A stretch of DNA of 22,486 bases from CAVSWN01 sp046728115 (lineage in GTDB: Bacteria > Acidobacteriota > Vicinamibacteria > Vicinamibacterales > CAVVIG01), in the NCBI GenBank assembly GCA_046728115.1, contig JBKPDW010000046.1:1-22486 (forward strand), read 5' to 3'. The position numbers and the translations under genes were made by a program. Numbering within the stretch: the stretch's first letter is position 1; each line of letters opens with the position of its first letter. Positions 1 through 6,934 of the stretch are shown here, piece by piece. Below the pieces are notes generated by a model. That model was not told where the DNA came from. It saw only the letters and a list, made by a program, of their open reading frames with translations, and ran no database searches.

Positions 1-888
1 CTCCTCGGTCACCTGATGGCCCATCTCGCTCAGAAGCACTGCGGTGTTCTGCACGGCACGAGCCACTTCGGGATCGACATTCACGCCCATCAGCGGCTTC
101 ACCGACCAGCCGATTTTCAGAGCCGGCGGCCGCTGGCGCGCCAGCGATGAGTACGGTTCCCCAGGTTTTGGAATCAGAAACGGATCGCCCGGCTGAGGAA
201 CGGCGAGGCAATCGAGCATAGCCGCTGCATCGCGAACCGTCTTGGTCTGCACGAAATTCATGCCGAGGCCGTAGCCGTTCTCGTCCATCGACGGGCCGTA
301 CGACACGCGCCCGCGTGACGGCTTGAGGCCGACGCCACCACAGAAGCTGGCGGGAATGCGAATCGATCCAGCGATGTCGGTGCCATGCGCGATCGGCACG
401 ATGCCCGCGACGACGGCCGCCGTGCCGCCTCCAGTCGAGCCGCCTGCCGAGTACCCCTGCTTCCACGGCGTCGACGTATTACCAAAGAGCACGCTCTCGG
501 TTGTGCCCGCCATCGAATACTCGGGCGTGGCGGATCGGCCGAGAATGTTGAGGCCCGACGCTTTGAACAGTTCGCACAGATACGTGTCCTGCTGCGCGAT
601 CATGCCGCGGCACAACCGGCTGCCCCATTCGATGCGGCGGCCCGCTTCCTGGCCAAAGACGTCCTTGATGAGGAACGGCACGCCGCGGAACGGGCCGTGG
701 CCGAGCGTGCGCTCGTCCAGATCCTCGATGCGATCGGGATAGGTCTCGACGACCGCGTTCACCGTGGGATTGATCGCCTCGATCGCGCGAGCCGCCGTTC
801 CGGCCAGCTCTGACGGAGATACTTCCTTCGTCGCGATCAGTTCTGCCAGACCGACGGCGTCGTATCGCCCGTATTCATGAAGATGCAC
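1..888 (-). CDS. Amidase signature family hydrolase, C-terminus outside window
   Basis: An amidase-signature enzyme that hydrolyses a carboxamide bond; the substrate cannot be told from sequence. The frame is open from a GTG at 888 to the window edge, 296 codons of a family usually near 450-500. The Lys-cisSer-Ser triad is visible: Lys75 in GVPFLIKDVF, Ser151 in the glycine-rich loop GGSTGGGTAA, and nucleophile Ser175 in GTDIAGSIRIP, with the usual 24-residue gap between the serines. A Thr replaces the common second Ser of GGSS. The start overlaps the last 14 bp of the upstream PLP-enzyme gene, so translation is probably coupled. No ATG lies nearby in frame, and the N-terminus (MHLHEYGRYDAVGLAELIA) fits the family. 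GatA is a less likely reading because no gatB or gatC is near. The family call is firm; the substrate is unknown. Confidence 0.9.
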   Translation of the reverse strand, partial: MHLHEYGRYDAVGLAELIATKEVSPSELAGTAARAIEAINPTVNAVVETYPDRIEDLDERTLGHGPFRGVPFLIKDVFGQEAGRRIEWGSRLCRGMIAQQDTYLCELFKASGLNILGRSATPEYSMAGTTESVLFGNTSTPWKQGYSAGGSTGGGTAAVVAGIVPIAHGTDIAGSIRIPASFCGGVGLKPSRGRVSYGPSMDENGYGLGMNFVQTKTVRDAAAMLDCLAVPQPGDPFLIPKPGEPYSSLARQRPPALKIGWSVKPLMGVNVDPEVARAVQNTAVLLSEMGHQVTEE

Positions 889-2056
889 GGGCAGGATGAT
901 ACATCGTGCTCGACGCGAGGATTTCGTCCACGGCCGCAACGGCGGTATCGAGCTCTTCGTCTTTCGTGTAGAAGTGTGGCGACATGCGCACGCCGGCTTT
1001 TGGCCGCCAATCCACGAGGATGTCGCGCGCGAGGAGCTTGTCGCAGACCGACTGCGAGTCGGGCATGTCGAGACTGACCGTGCCGCCGCGGCGATCCGGA
1101 TCGCGCGGAGTATTCACCGGCCAGCCGCGTGCGTCGGCCAGCTCGATCAGCCGCGCGGTCTGGCGGCGGGACTTGTCGCGGATCTGCTGCACGCCGACTT
1201 CGCGCACGATGCGGAGACCCGGTTGGGCGGCGTAGAGCGCCGCGACGTTGGGCGTGCCGTTCATGAACCGATACGGCGGATCGGCATATCGCGTCGGACC
1301 GATCTCGAAGGCGAACGGCTCCTCGTGCGCGGTCCAGCCGGTGAACGACGGCTGCAGCGCACGACCGAGATCGGGCCTGACATAGAAATACGCCGTTCCG
1401 GGTCCACCGCACAGCCATTTCAGGACGCCGCCGCACGCGAAATCGACGTCCAAAGACTGAACATCCACCGGCACGCTGCCGAGCGACTGAAACGTGTCCA
1501 GAATCACGTGCGCGCCCACCCGGTGTGCGCGATCCACGATGGCCTTGGCGTCCTGAATGAACGAGCTGCGAAAAATCACGTGGGACACCGGAACGAGCAG
1601 CGTCTCCTCGTCGATCGCAGCCAACAGCCGCTCGGTGTTCACGTGCACCGAGTCGTCGTTGCGGACCATGTGGACGCGGGCGCCCCGCGCGCGCTGCGCT
1701 TCCCAGAAATACATCACGGAGGGAAAGTTCAGGTCTGTGTAGACGACCTTGTTGCGGCGGCCGCTGAAATCGAAGCACGACGCGACGACAGCCTGACACT
1801 GCGTCACGTTCTGGTGGAGCGACACGCTGGCGGGCGCGGCGTTCATGAGCTCAGCGATCTGATCGCCCACTTCGTGCGCCAGCATCCACCATCGATCCGC
1901 CCACGCGCGCACCCCACGCGTGGCCCAGGCGTTCGTGTACTCCTGCATGGCGCCGGCGACGCCGCGCGGCATCGCGCCAAGCGAGTTCGAGATCAGATAC
2001 GTCGTCGTCTCGAGGATGGGAAATTCAGGGCGGTAACGAAGGAGAGGGTCTGACAT
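875..2056 (-). CDS. Class V PLP-dependent aminotransferase, kynureninase-like
   Basis: A 393-residue fold-type I PLP enzyme of the class V aminotransferase/kynureninase group. The internal-aldimine lysine is probably Lys213 in GGVLKWLCGGPGTAYFYVRP. Asp187 and Gln190 in ILDTFQS would hold the pyridine nitrogen and ring. DVDFACGG (from Asp203) before the lysine resembles the kynureninase stretch VDFACWCSYKYLNSGPG, which suggests bond cleavage beside the amino acid carbon rather than simple transamination. Related enzymes include kynureninases, isopenicillin-N epimerases and cysteine desulfurases, so the reaction is not proven. It lies 59 bp after the permease gene and overlaps the amidase gene, suggesting import, PLP chemistry and amide hydrolysis in one pathway. 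No Shine-Dalgarno is seen; TAAAAT ends 6 nt before the ATG. Confidence 0.85.
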   Translation of the reverse strand: MSDPLLRYRPEFPILETTTYLISNSLGAMPRGVAGAMQEYTNAWATRGVRAWADRWWMLAHEVGDQIAELMNAAPASVSLHQNVTQCQAVVASCFDFSGRRNKVVYTDLNFPSVMYFWEAQRARGARVHMVRNDDSVHVNTERLLAAIDEETLLVPVSHVIFRSSFIQDAKAIVDRAHRVGAHVILDTFQSLGSVPVDVQSLDVDFACGGVLKWLCGGPGTAYFYVRPDLGRALQPSFTGWTAHEEPFAFEIGPTRYADPPYRFMNGTPNVAALYAAQPGLRIVREVGVQQIRDKSRRQTARLIELADARGWPVNTPRDPDRRGGTVSLDMPDSQSVCDKLLARDILVDWRPKAGVRMSPHFYTKDEELDTAVAAVDEILASSTMYHPARASS

Positions 2057-2062
2057 CCAGCG

Positions 2063-2068
2063 ATTTTA
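2063..2068 (-). promoter_or_regulatory. Candidate -10 hexamer, possibly leaderless start
   Basis: On the minus strand TAAAAT (five of six matches to TATAAT) ends 6 nt before the ATG of the PLP-enzyme gene, and no Shine-Dalgarno sequence intervenes. A transcript from here would begin at or next to the ATG. I see no good -35 at 16-18 bp. It would be an internal promoter after the permease gene. Confidence 0.45.
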
Positions 2069-2115
2069 ACGTCGGTGCACCGTTCGAGGTTCGCTGTTCG
2101 TGTCGAGATTCATCG

Positions 2116-3474
2116 TCAATCTTTCTTCGCCGATCGTGTCATCCAATACGCTGCCGTCAGGACCAGTAAGTACGGCCCACCACTGACGATCGTGATGCGC
2201 GACTGCTCCACCCACCACGTCGAGCCGATCGCTGCGACCAGCGCGATGAATCCGGCCTTCGACGCCATGGCGCCGCCCGGCGAACGCAGTGGCAAGCGCG
2301 CATTTTCAGCCGGGGACAGACGCGATCGGAAGCGCACGTGCGCGGCGAGCGCCACCCACCACGCGAGCATTCCTCCAAATAACGAGGCGCCAATGATGTA
2401 CAAATATGCTGCTTCCGGCGCGAATTTCTGTGCCACCACGGCGAGGAGCACTCCCGTCGCAGACGCCGCAACGGCATTCCGCGGCGATCCCGCCGCCGTC
2501 AGGCGGCCCAGGGCCGCCGGGGCGTGGCCACCACGCGCAAGCGAAAACAGAATTCGCGCCGCCACGTAGAGGTTCGCATTCGCTCCCGACAGCGCGGCTG
2601 TCAGCACGACGATGTTCATCAGGGTCGACGCGGCAGGGATACCAGCTACTTCGAAGACGGTGACGAAGGGACTCTGCCGGACCCCAGCCGCCTGCCACGG
2701 CATCACGCCGACCAGCACCGCCACGGCGCCGACGTACACGAACAGCAGCAAGACGAACATGATCCGCGTGGCGCGCGGGATCTCGCCGGTCTCGCGAGCT
2801 TCGCCCGACGAGATCGCGACCATTTCGATTCCGAGAAAACTGAAGAGCGCGAACGATATCGCCTTCAGTGGCCCCAGGCCACCGTTTGGAAAGAATCCCC
2901 CGGATGCCGTGTACTGCGCGGGCACCCGTCCACCGCTCAGTAGAACGGCACCGACGACGATGAACAGCGCGATCGTCGCCACCTTCACCATCGCGAACCA
3001 GTACTCGAACCGGCCGTAATCGCCCACTTGACGGAGGTTCACCGCCAGGAGCGATGCCGCGAATATCGTGATCCAGACGACGGCGGAGACGTTGGGAAAC
3101 CAGAACGACGTGTAGGTGGCCGCGGCTACGAGTTCGGCCGCAACCGCAATCACGACGGCAAACCAGTAGCCGTACCGCGCGACGAAACCGGCCCACGGGT
3201 TGAGGTACAGCTCGGCGTAGACGCCAAAGGACCCGGCGGCTGGATGGACGCTCGCCATCTCGCCGAGCGCCATCGTCACGGTCCACGCGATCAACGCGCC
3301 GAGGATGTAGGTGAGGACGACTGCGGGGCCTGCGATTTGGACTGCGGCGCCGGAGCCGAGCAAAAGACCGGTGCCAATCGATCCGCCGACGGCGACCATC
3401 GCCATCTGACCGGCGGAGAGCTGAGTGCGAAGTCCAGTTTCGCGCGTGTCAGCGGTTTCGGTCGTCGACGACAT
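2116..3474 (-). CDS. APC superfamily amino acid permease (AAT-like)
   Basis: A 452-residue inner-membrane permease with about twelve hydrophobic segments. After a short polar N-terminus comes the substrate-binding TM1 motif GGSIGTGLLLGSG (about residues 30-42), typical of the amino acid transporter branch of the APC superfamily (GABA, lysine and aromatic amino acid permeases). ALGEMAS and HPAAGSFGVYAELYL follow, also family hallmarks. Members normally import an amino acid with a proton; the substrate is not predictable here. It is the first gene of the minus-strand operon ending in the amidase, so its cargo is probably a substrate of the PLP enzyme or amidase. Length is near the family norm. 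The ATG at 3474 gives a complete N-terminus; I see no strong Shine-Dalgarno. The 237 bp upstream holds no recognisable gene. Confidence 0.9.
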   Translation of the reverse strand: MSSTTETADTRETGLRTQLSAGQMAMVAVGGSIGTGLLLGSGAAVQIAGPAVVLTYILGALIAWTVTMALGEMASVHPAAGSFGVYAELYLNPWAGFVARYGYWFAVVIAVAAELVAAATYTSFWFPNVSAVVWITIFAASLLAVNLRQVGDYGRFEYWFAMVKVATIALFIVVGAVLLSGGRVPAQYTASGGFFPNGGLGPLKAISFALFSFLGIEMVAISSGEARETGEIPRATRIMFVLLLFVYVGAVAVLVGVMPWQAAGVRQSPFVTVFEVAGIPAASTLMNIVVLTAALSGANANLYVAARILFSLARGGHAPAALGRLTAAGSPRNAVAASATGVLLAVVAQKFAPEAAYLYIIGASLFGGMLAWWVALAAHVRFRSRLSPAENARLPLRSPGGAMASKAGFIALVAAIGSTWWVEQSRITIVSGGPYLLVLTAAYWMTRSAKKD

Positions 3475-3711
3475 GACGGTGCCATATCATGCCGCACGAC
3501 CGGGCATGCGTATCGACAATCATCGCGACGGCGCTCGGAGCTTGAGCGAGCCTAGCAGGGAATCCGCGACCTCTGTTCGCATCGGTGACGTCCGCGGAGG
3601 AGCCTTACGAAAACGGAATGCTCCACCACGGGGTCGCAGAGGCAGCCGATCGGTGAGCACGCGTCGACCAACGTCACGGTACGCGACCCGCTACATGCGG
3701 CGCGCGGCCTC

Positions 3712-4854
3712 TCACCGGGCGGTCCGCGTCATCCTGTATTCAGCGATGATCTTCAAGTAGTCCGCGTCAGTCGTCTTCGCGCTGGCGCTGAGTCCGCTCA
3801 GGACCCGGCGAGCTACGCGCCGTTCAACCGAATCTTCGGCTTTCCTGGAGGCGTCCGACAAACTCTTCCAGCGGCGAGCGAGATCGGCCAGCACTTCACG
3901 CCGGTCCTCGCCCGTCGCAAGTTTCCCCTCAGCCGTCCAGACGTCCTGGAGCAGCCGCTCTTCACGCGCGTCTTCATCCTGGTCCTGCTTCAGAGCCGCG
4001 CGCACAGCTTTGTCGCGGCCGAGCTCTGCTGCGCGAGCAGCGACCGCGTGCACGTCTTTCAATCCGTCGAAGTCTTCGGCGATTCCCTTCAGCGCAAGGT
4101 AGGTCGCTTTGTGGGCGGCACCTTCGTGAATCGCGCCTGCGCGCTTTTGATAGATGCGGTCGATCTCATCGCCGTCTCGCGGCTTCAGACCGCCTTTCAT
4201 GGCCTGCAGTTCCATCCACTCCACGGCCTCGACTGCGAGCTCGCTCGACAGCCACACGTGTCCGCCCTCGAAGATCGCCAGGCGGTGCGGCGATGTCAAC
4301 GCCTCAGCGAGCCGCCGCATTTCCAGGTGATTGAAGTCCTCTGTTCCTGCAGTCGCGAAAACGGGAAACGGCACCGTTTTTCGCGTCCTGTCATCCGGGT
4401 AACCGGCGCTCGAAGCGATGATGCCGGCGACGTGTCCCTGCGATCCGAGCGCAAGCGAAAAGGCAACGCGCGCCCCGCCGGACATGCCGGCCACGTAGAC
4501 GCGCCTCTCGTCGACGCGAAAGCGCGACATCACGTCGTTGGTCAGCGTCGCGACCGCCTTGCCGACCTCCGGTGAGGCGTTCCGCGAGTTGTTGGAGCCG
4601 GCAACGATGTAGCCGTATTGCTCGGCGGCGGCCTGATAACGCTCGACGGGCGTGCGGCCACGCGCGCCGGGATCGAAGGCAAAGATCACCGGCCATGCTT
4701 GATCCGGCGTGTACCCTTGCGGCAGGTAGAGCGCGTAGCTTTGCGACGGATCCGCTGCGCACTTGACGTCGCCGATGATGGCGCCGGTCGGGAAATCTGT
4801 GGCGACTATGGACGCCAGAGCAACGAGCCAGCTCGGGAACACCATGCGCGCCAT
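3712..4854 (-). CDS. Exported alpha/beta hydrolase with helical C-terminal extension
   Basis: An alpha/beta hydrolase of the carboxylesterase/polyhydroxybutyrate-depolymerase-like type. Numbered from the ATG at 4854, the triad appears to be Ser125 (AGMSGGARVA), Asp173 (AGTEDFNH) and His199 (FEGGHVWL). The catalytic domain ends near residue 210. About 170 further residues are charged and probably helical (for example DQDEDAREERLLQDVW), which simple esterases lack; their role is unknown. The N-terminus MARMVFPSWLVALASIVAT looks like a weak signal peptide, so periplasmic or secreted action is likely. A GTG at 4881 would add nine residues and spoil that signal, so I prefer 4854. It stands alone on its strand, 158 bp before the divergent antitoxin gene. 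Substrate unknown. Confidence 0.82.
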   Translation of the reverse strand: MARMVFPSWLVALASIVATDFPTGAIIGDVKCAADPSQSYALYLPQGYTPDQAWPVIFAFDPGARGRTPVERYQAAAEQYGYIVAGSNNSRNASPEVGKAVATLTNDVMSRFRVDERRVYVAGMSGGARVAFSLALGSQGHVAGIIASSAGYPDDRTRKTVPFPVFATAGTEDFNHLEMRRLAEALTSPHRLAIFEGGHVWLSSELAVEAVEWMELQAMKGGLKPRDGDEIDRIYQKRAGAIHEGAAHKATYLALKGIAEDFDGLKDVHAVAARAAELGRDKAVRAALKQDQDEDAREERLLQDVWTAEGKLATGEDRREVLADLARRWKSLSDASRKAEDSVERRVARRVLSGLSASAKTTDADYLKIIAEYRMTRTAR

Positions 4855-5002
4855 TCTGAAGCAACCAGGCGCAATAATCACCAGTCACAGGGGTGAGGCT
4901 GGTATCAGTATGGCAACATACAGCATGAGACTGTCTAACGAGTGTCGAGTCCTCAGTGTCCTCCTGGTGGAGCGCCGGATGTGCAACTGCTCTCAGGGGT
5001 TT

Positions 5003-5006
5003 GAGG
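5003..5006 (+). promoter_or_regulatory. Ribosome binding site of antitoxin
   Basis: GAGG, 6 nt before the ATG at 5013. It decides this start over an upstream in-frame ATG at 4956, whose extra 19 residues do not belong to the ribbon-helix-helix fold. Confidence 0.7.
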
Positions 5007-5012
5007 CCATCA

Positions 5013-5321
5013 ATGAAGAAAGTGACCTTCACATTCGACGATGAGACGGTGGCGACCATCCGGAGGGCAGCCGCCCGCGAACAGCGGCCACAGAGCGCCA
5101 TCGTCCGCGACGCCATCGCAGCATACCCCTCCGGACGCCAGAGGCTCACCTCGGCAGAACGCGATCGAATGCTGAAGATCCTGCGCGAATACGCCGCGTC
5201 GATGCCGCGGGGAGCTTCTACGGTCGCCGTCGATCGCGAGCGGCGCGGCCTGCGCAGCTCGCGGCAGGCTGCCGGCCGACGTCGCGCCGAACGTCTCGCG
5301 CGGTTCCACCGCGGCCGATAA
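5013..5321 (+). CDS. Ribbon-helix-helix (CopG-like) antitoxin
   Basis: A 102-residue DNA-binding antitoxin. Residues 1-40 (starting MKKVTFTFDDETVATIRRAA) form a CopG/MetJ-type ribbon-helix-helix: a short strand followed by two helices, the second in SAIVRDAIAAY. The rest is a linker and an Arg-rich tail (from about residue 75) that would wrap the toxin. Such antitoxins dimerise, bind an operator over their own promoter and neutralise the partner toxin. The stop codon sits where the PIN toxin coding begins, so the two are one operon. The promoter is expected within 4855-5012; I see no clear operator palindrome there. The assignment rests on the fold motif plus the PIN neighbour. Confidence 0.82.
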   Translation: MKKVTFTFDDETVATIRRAAAREQRPQSAIVRDAIAAYPSGRQRLTSAERDRMLKILREYAASMPRGASTVAVDRERRGLRSSRQAAGRRRAERLARFHRGR

Positions 5322-5695
5322 TTCACCTGGATACGTCAGTGCTGATCGATGCGTTCGTGGCGCCTGGCCGGCGGCTCTTCGATGTCGAGCGGGCCATCGC
5401 CGACGGCGAACCGCTCGCGTGCTGCACCGTCGTCCTCTATGAATGGCTCCGAGGGCCGCGGACGGCTGCCGAACTGCTGGTGCAGTCGCGTTTGCTGCCG
5501 ACCACGTCCGCCATTCCATTCGGCGAGGACGAGGCACAGCTGGCGTCGAGCCTGTACCGAAGGGTCCCGCGGCCTCGCGAACACGAAATCGATCTGATGA
5601 TCGCAGCGTGCGCGATCGCTCACGAAGCGAGTCTTTGGACGTTGAATCCAGACGACTTCAAGAACGTGCCGAATCTCGTGCTGTACCGCGCCTGA
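5318..5695 (+). CDS. PIN-domain (VapC-like) toxin with a damaged or non-canonical start
   Basis: A PIN-domain ribonuclease, the toxin partner of the upstream antitoxin; VapC toxins cut specific RNAs using Mg2+ bound by acidic residues. Expected acids are visible: Asp in HLDTSVLIDAF at the N-terminus, Glu in VVLYEWLRG, Asp in EIDLMIAACAIA, and Asp in LNPDDFKN near the C-terminus. The reading frame of the first motif has no ATG, GTG or TTG before it. The first conventional start is a GTG at 5339, which would remove the first catalytic Asp. At 5318-5323 the frame reads ATA ATT. An ATG at 5318 would give the usual M-I-H-L-D-T-S beginning and an ATGA overlap with the antitoxin stop. So either ATA/ATT is used, or the toxin is silenced. 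Coordinates assume translation from 5318. Confidence 0.75.
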   Translation: MIHLDTSVLIDAFVAPGRRLFDVERAIADGEPLACCTVVLYEWLRGPRTAAELLVQSRLLPTTSAIPFGEDEAQLASSLYRRVPRPREHEIDLMIAACAIAHEASLWTLNPDDFKNVPNLVLYRA

Positions 5696-5717
5696 CCCGC
5701 CCGGCAACACATCGCGA

Positions 5718-6800
5718 TCACTTCGGAAAGATCAGTGGAAGCACCGCGTCGGTGGTGTAGACGCAGCGATCGTTGTGCCCGCACTCGGGCACGATCTGGA
5801 TCGCGTGCTTCGCTCCGAGCTGCTCGTTGATGAACTTCACGAATGCCTCGCCGCGAGCACGGCGGGTGGCGCCTTGCGCCATGGCCGGACACGACGAATC
5901 GAAGCCTCCCAGCGGCAGCGTGTCCACCTGACCCAGCAGGTACGTCGTCGGGCGCGAGACGAGCTGCTTCTCGAGCTGATCGTCGCTCGTCTTCACCGTG
6001 TAACCGGTGGTGCGATTCTGCAATCCCGCCGGCCAGCGGTCGTAGTTCTGGCACGCGCCCGCGTCGAACGGACCGTACTTGAAATTCGTGTGCGGCTTTT
6101 CCGTTTCCCAAGCGCCCTTCGCGTTGTCCGGCGCCGCGTCGTCTGTCGGCAGCGGACGCGTCGACGCGGGCCATGCGTAGCTCGAGGGATTCGCGACCAC
6201 GTAGGTCACCGGAACGCCGAGCGTTTCGTGCACGCGGTTCGCCATCTGATATCGCGCTACGAACTGACCGCCCGCGGAATGCCCGGCCACCACAATCGCC
6301 TTGAGATTGGGAAATGCCTGTCGCTTCGCAAGCTTGCGCAGGAGCTCGTCCACGAAATCGAACGACGTCAGATCGGGATGACTGGGCGATGTGCCACCGG
6401 ACCGCCAGCTGTCGCCGGTGCAGCTCCAGCTCACTTCGTTGGTGTCCAGCTTATCCGTGCAGTTCCGATCGTTCGAGGCGATGCGCGGCGAAATGACGAC
6501 GGTATCCTCGATCGCCCCGGCGAGGAACGCGGCCGCCGTCGCGGTCGAGAAGTAGTGATCGGCGTTGCGGTTCGTGCCGTGCACCATGATGAGCGCACGG
6601 CGGATCTGATCGTTGCGGGCATCGAGCGGGTACGTGCGGTAGATCAGCGACCGGGCGGGTCCTCCGCGGAGCTCCACCCATTCGGTACAGGACGCCATCG
6701 CCGTCACGCACGGCGCGCCCGGCGCCGCCGCCACGCGCCCGCGATCGGATCCGGCGAACAGCACAGCCGCGCAGAGCGCGATGAGCTTCAAGGATTTCAT
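5718..6800 (-). CDS. Secreted alpha/beta hydrolase with conserved cysteines
   Basis: A 360-residue exported serine hydrolase. Residues 1-26 are a classic signal peptide (Lys-containing start, hydrophobic LIALCAAVLFAG, small residues before APGAP). The core shows an oxyanion-type MVHGTNRNADHYF segment (from residue 72), the nucleophile elbow Ser175 in VAGHSAGGQF, a likely Asp293 in LGQVDTLPLGG, and His342 in ECGHNDRCV. At least eight cysteines after the signal (for example Cys31, Cys38, Cys114, Cys127, Cys250, Cys304, Cys340, Cys346) suggest disulfides and periplasmic or extracellular location. Substrate is not predictable; esterase or depolymerase activity is possible. It is transcribed away from the membrane glycosyltransferase gene and ends 22 bp from the end of the toxin gene. 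No Shine-Dalgarno; TATCGT ends 6 nt before the ATG. Confidence 0.82.
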   Translation of the reverse strand: MKSLKLIALCAAVLFAGSDRGRVAAAPGAPCVTAMASCTEWVELRGGPARSLIYRTYPLDARNDQIRRALIMVHGTNRNADHYFSTATAAAFLAGAIEDTVVISPRIASNDRNCTDKLDTNEVSWSCTGDSWRSGGTSPSHPDLTSFDFVDELLRKLAKRQAFPNLKAIVVAGHSAGGQFVARYQMANRVHETLGVPVTYVVANPSSYAWPASTRPLPTDDAAPDNAKGAWETEKPHTNFKYGPFDAGACQNYDRWPAGLQNRTTGYTVKTSDDQLEKQLVSRPTTYLLGQVDTLPLGGFDSSCPAMAQGATRRARGEAFVKFINEQLGAKHAIQIVPECGHNDRCVYTTDAVLPLIFPK

Positions 6801-6806
6801 GCGCTG

Positions 6807-6812
6807 ACGATA
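6807..6812 (-). promoter_or_regulatory. Candidate -10 hexamer, possibly leaderless start
   Basis: Minus-strand TATCGT (four of six matches to TATAAT, TANNNT pattern) ends 6 nt before the ATG of the secreted hydrolase. No Shine-Dalgarno lies between and no convincing -35 is seen. It matters mainly as one of four such arrangements in this window. Confidence 0.35.
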
Positions 6813-6934
6813 ACCGAACTGCCCGCGGAAATCACGTGGTTCGCATCAGTGCGGCGCAGCAACAGGTGGCGGACTCACCTCGCACATGCGGCTCGATTGC
6901 ATTGACGACAGGGCATAGTGAGAATTGTGCAAGC

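Noticed and set aside
896..2053. Plus-strand 385-codon open frame
   Set aside because: Antisense shadow of the PLP-enzyme gene, rich in Arg, His and Val with no motifs.
5013..5321. Antitoxin Arg-rich tail as a frameshift artefact
   Set aside because: Arg-rich tails ending at the toxin start are common in this antitoxin type, and the stop falls exactly at the expected junction.
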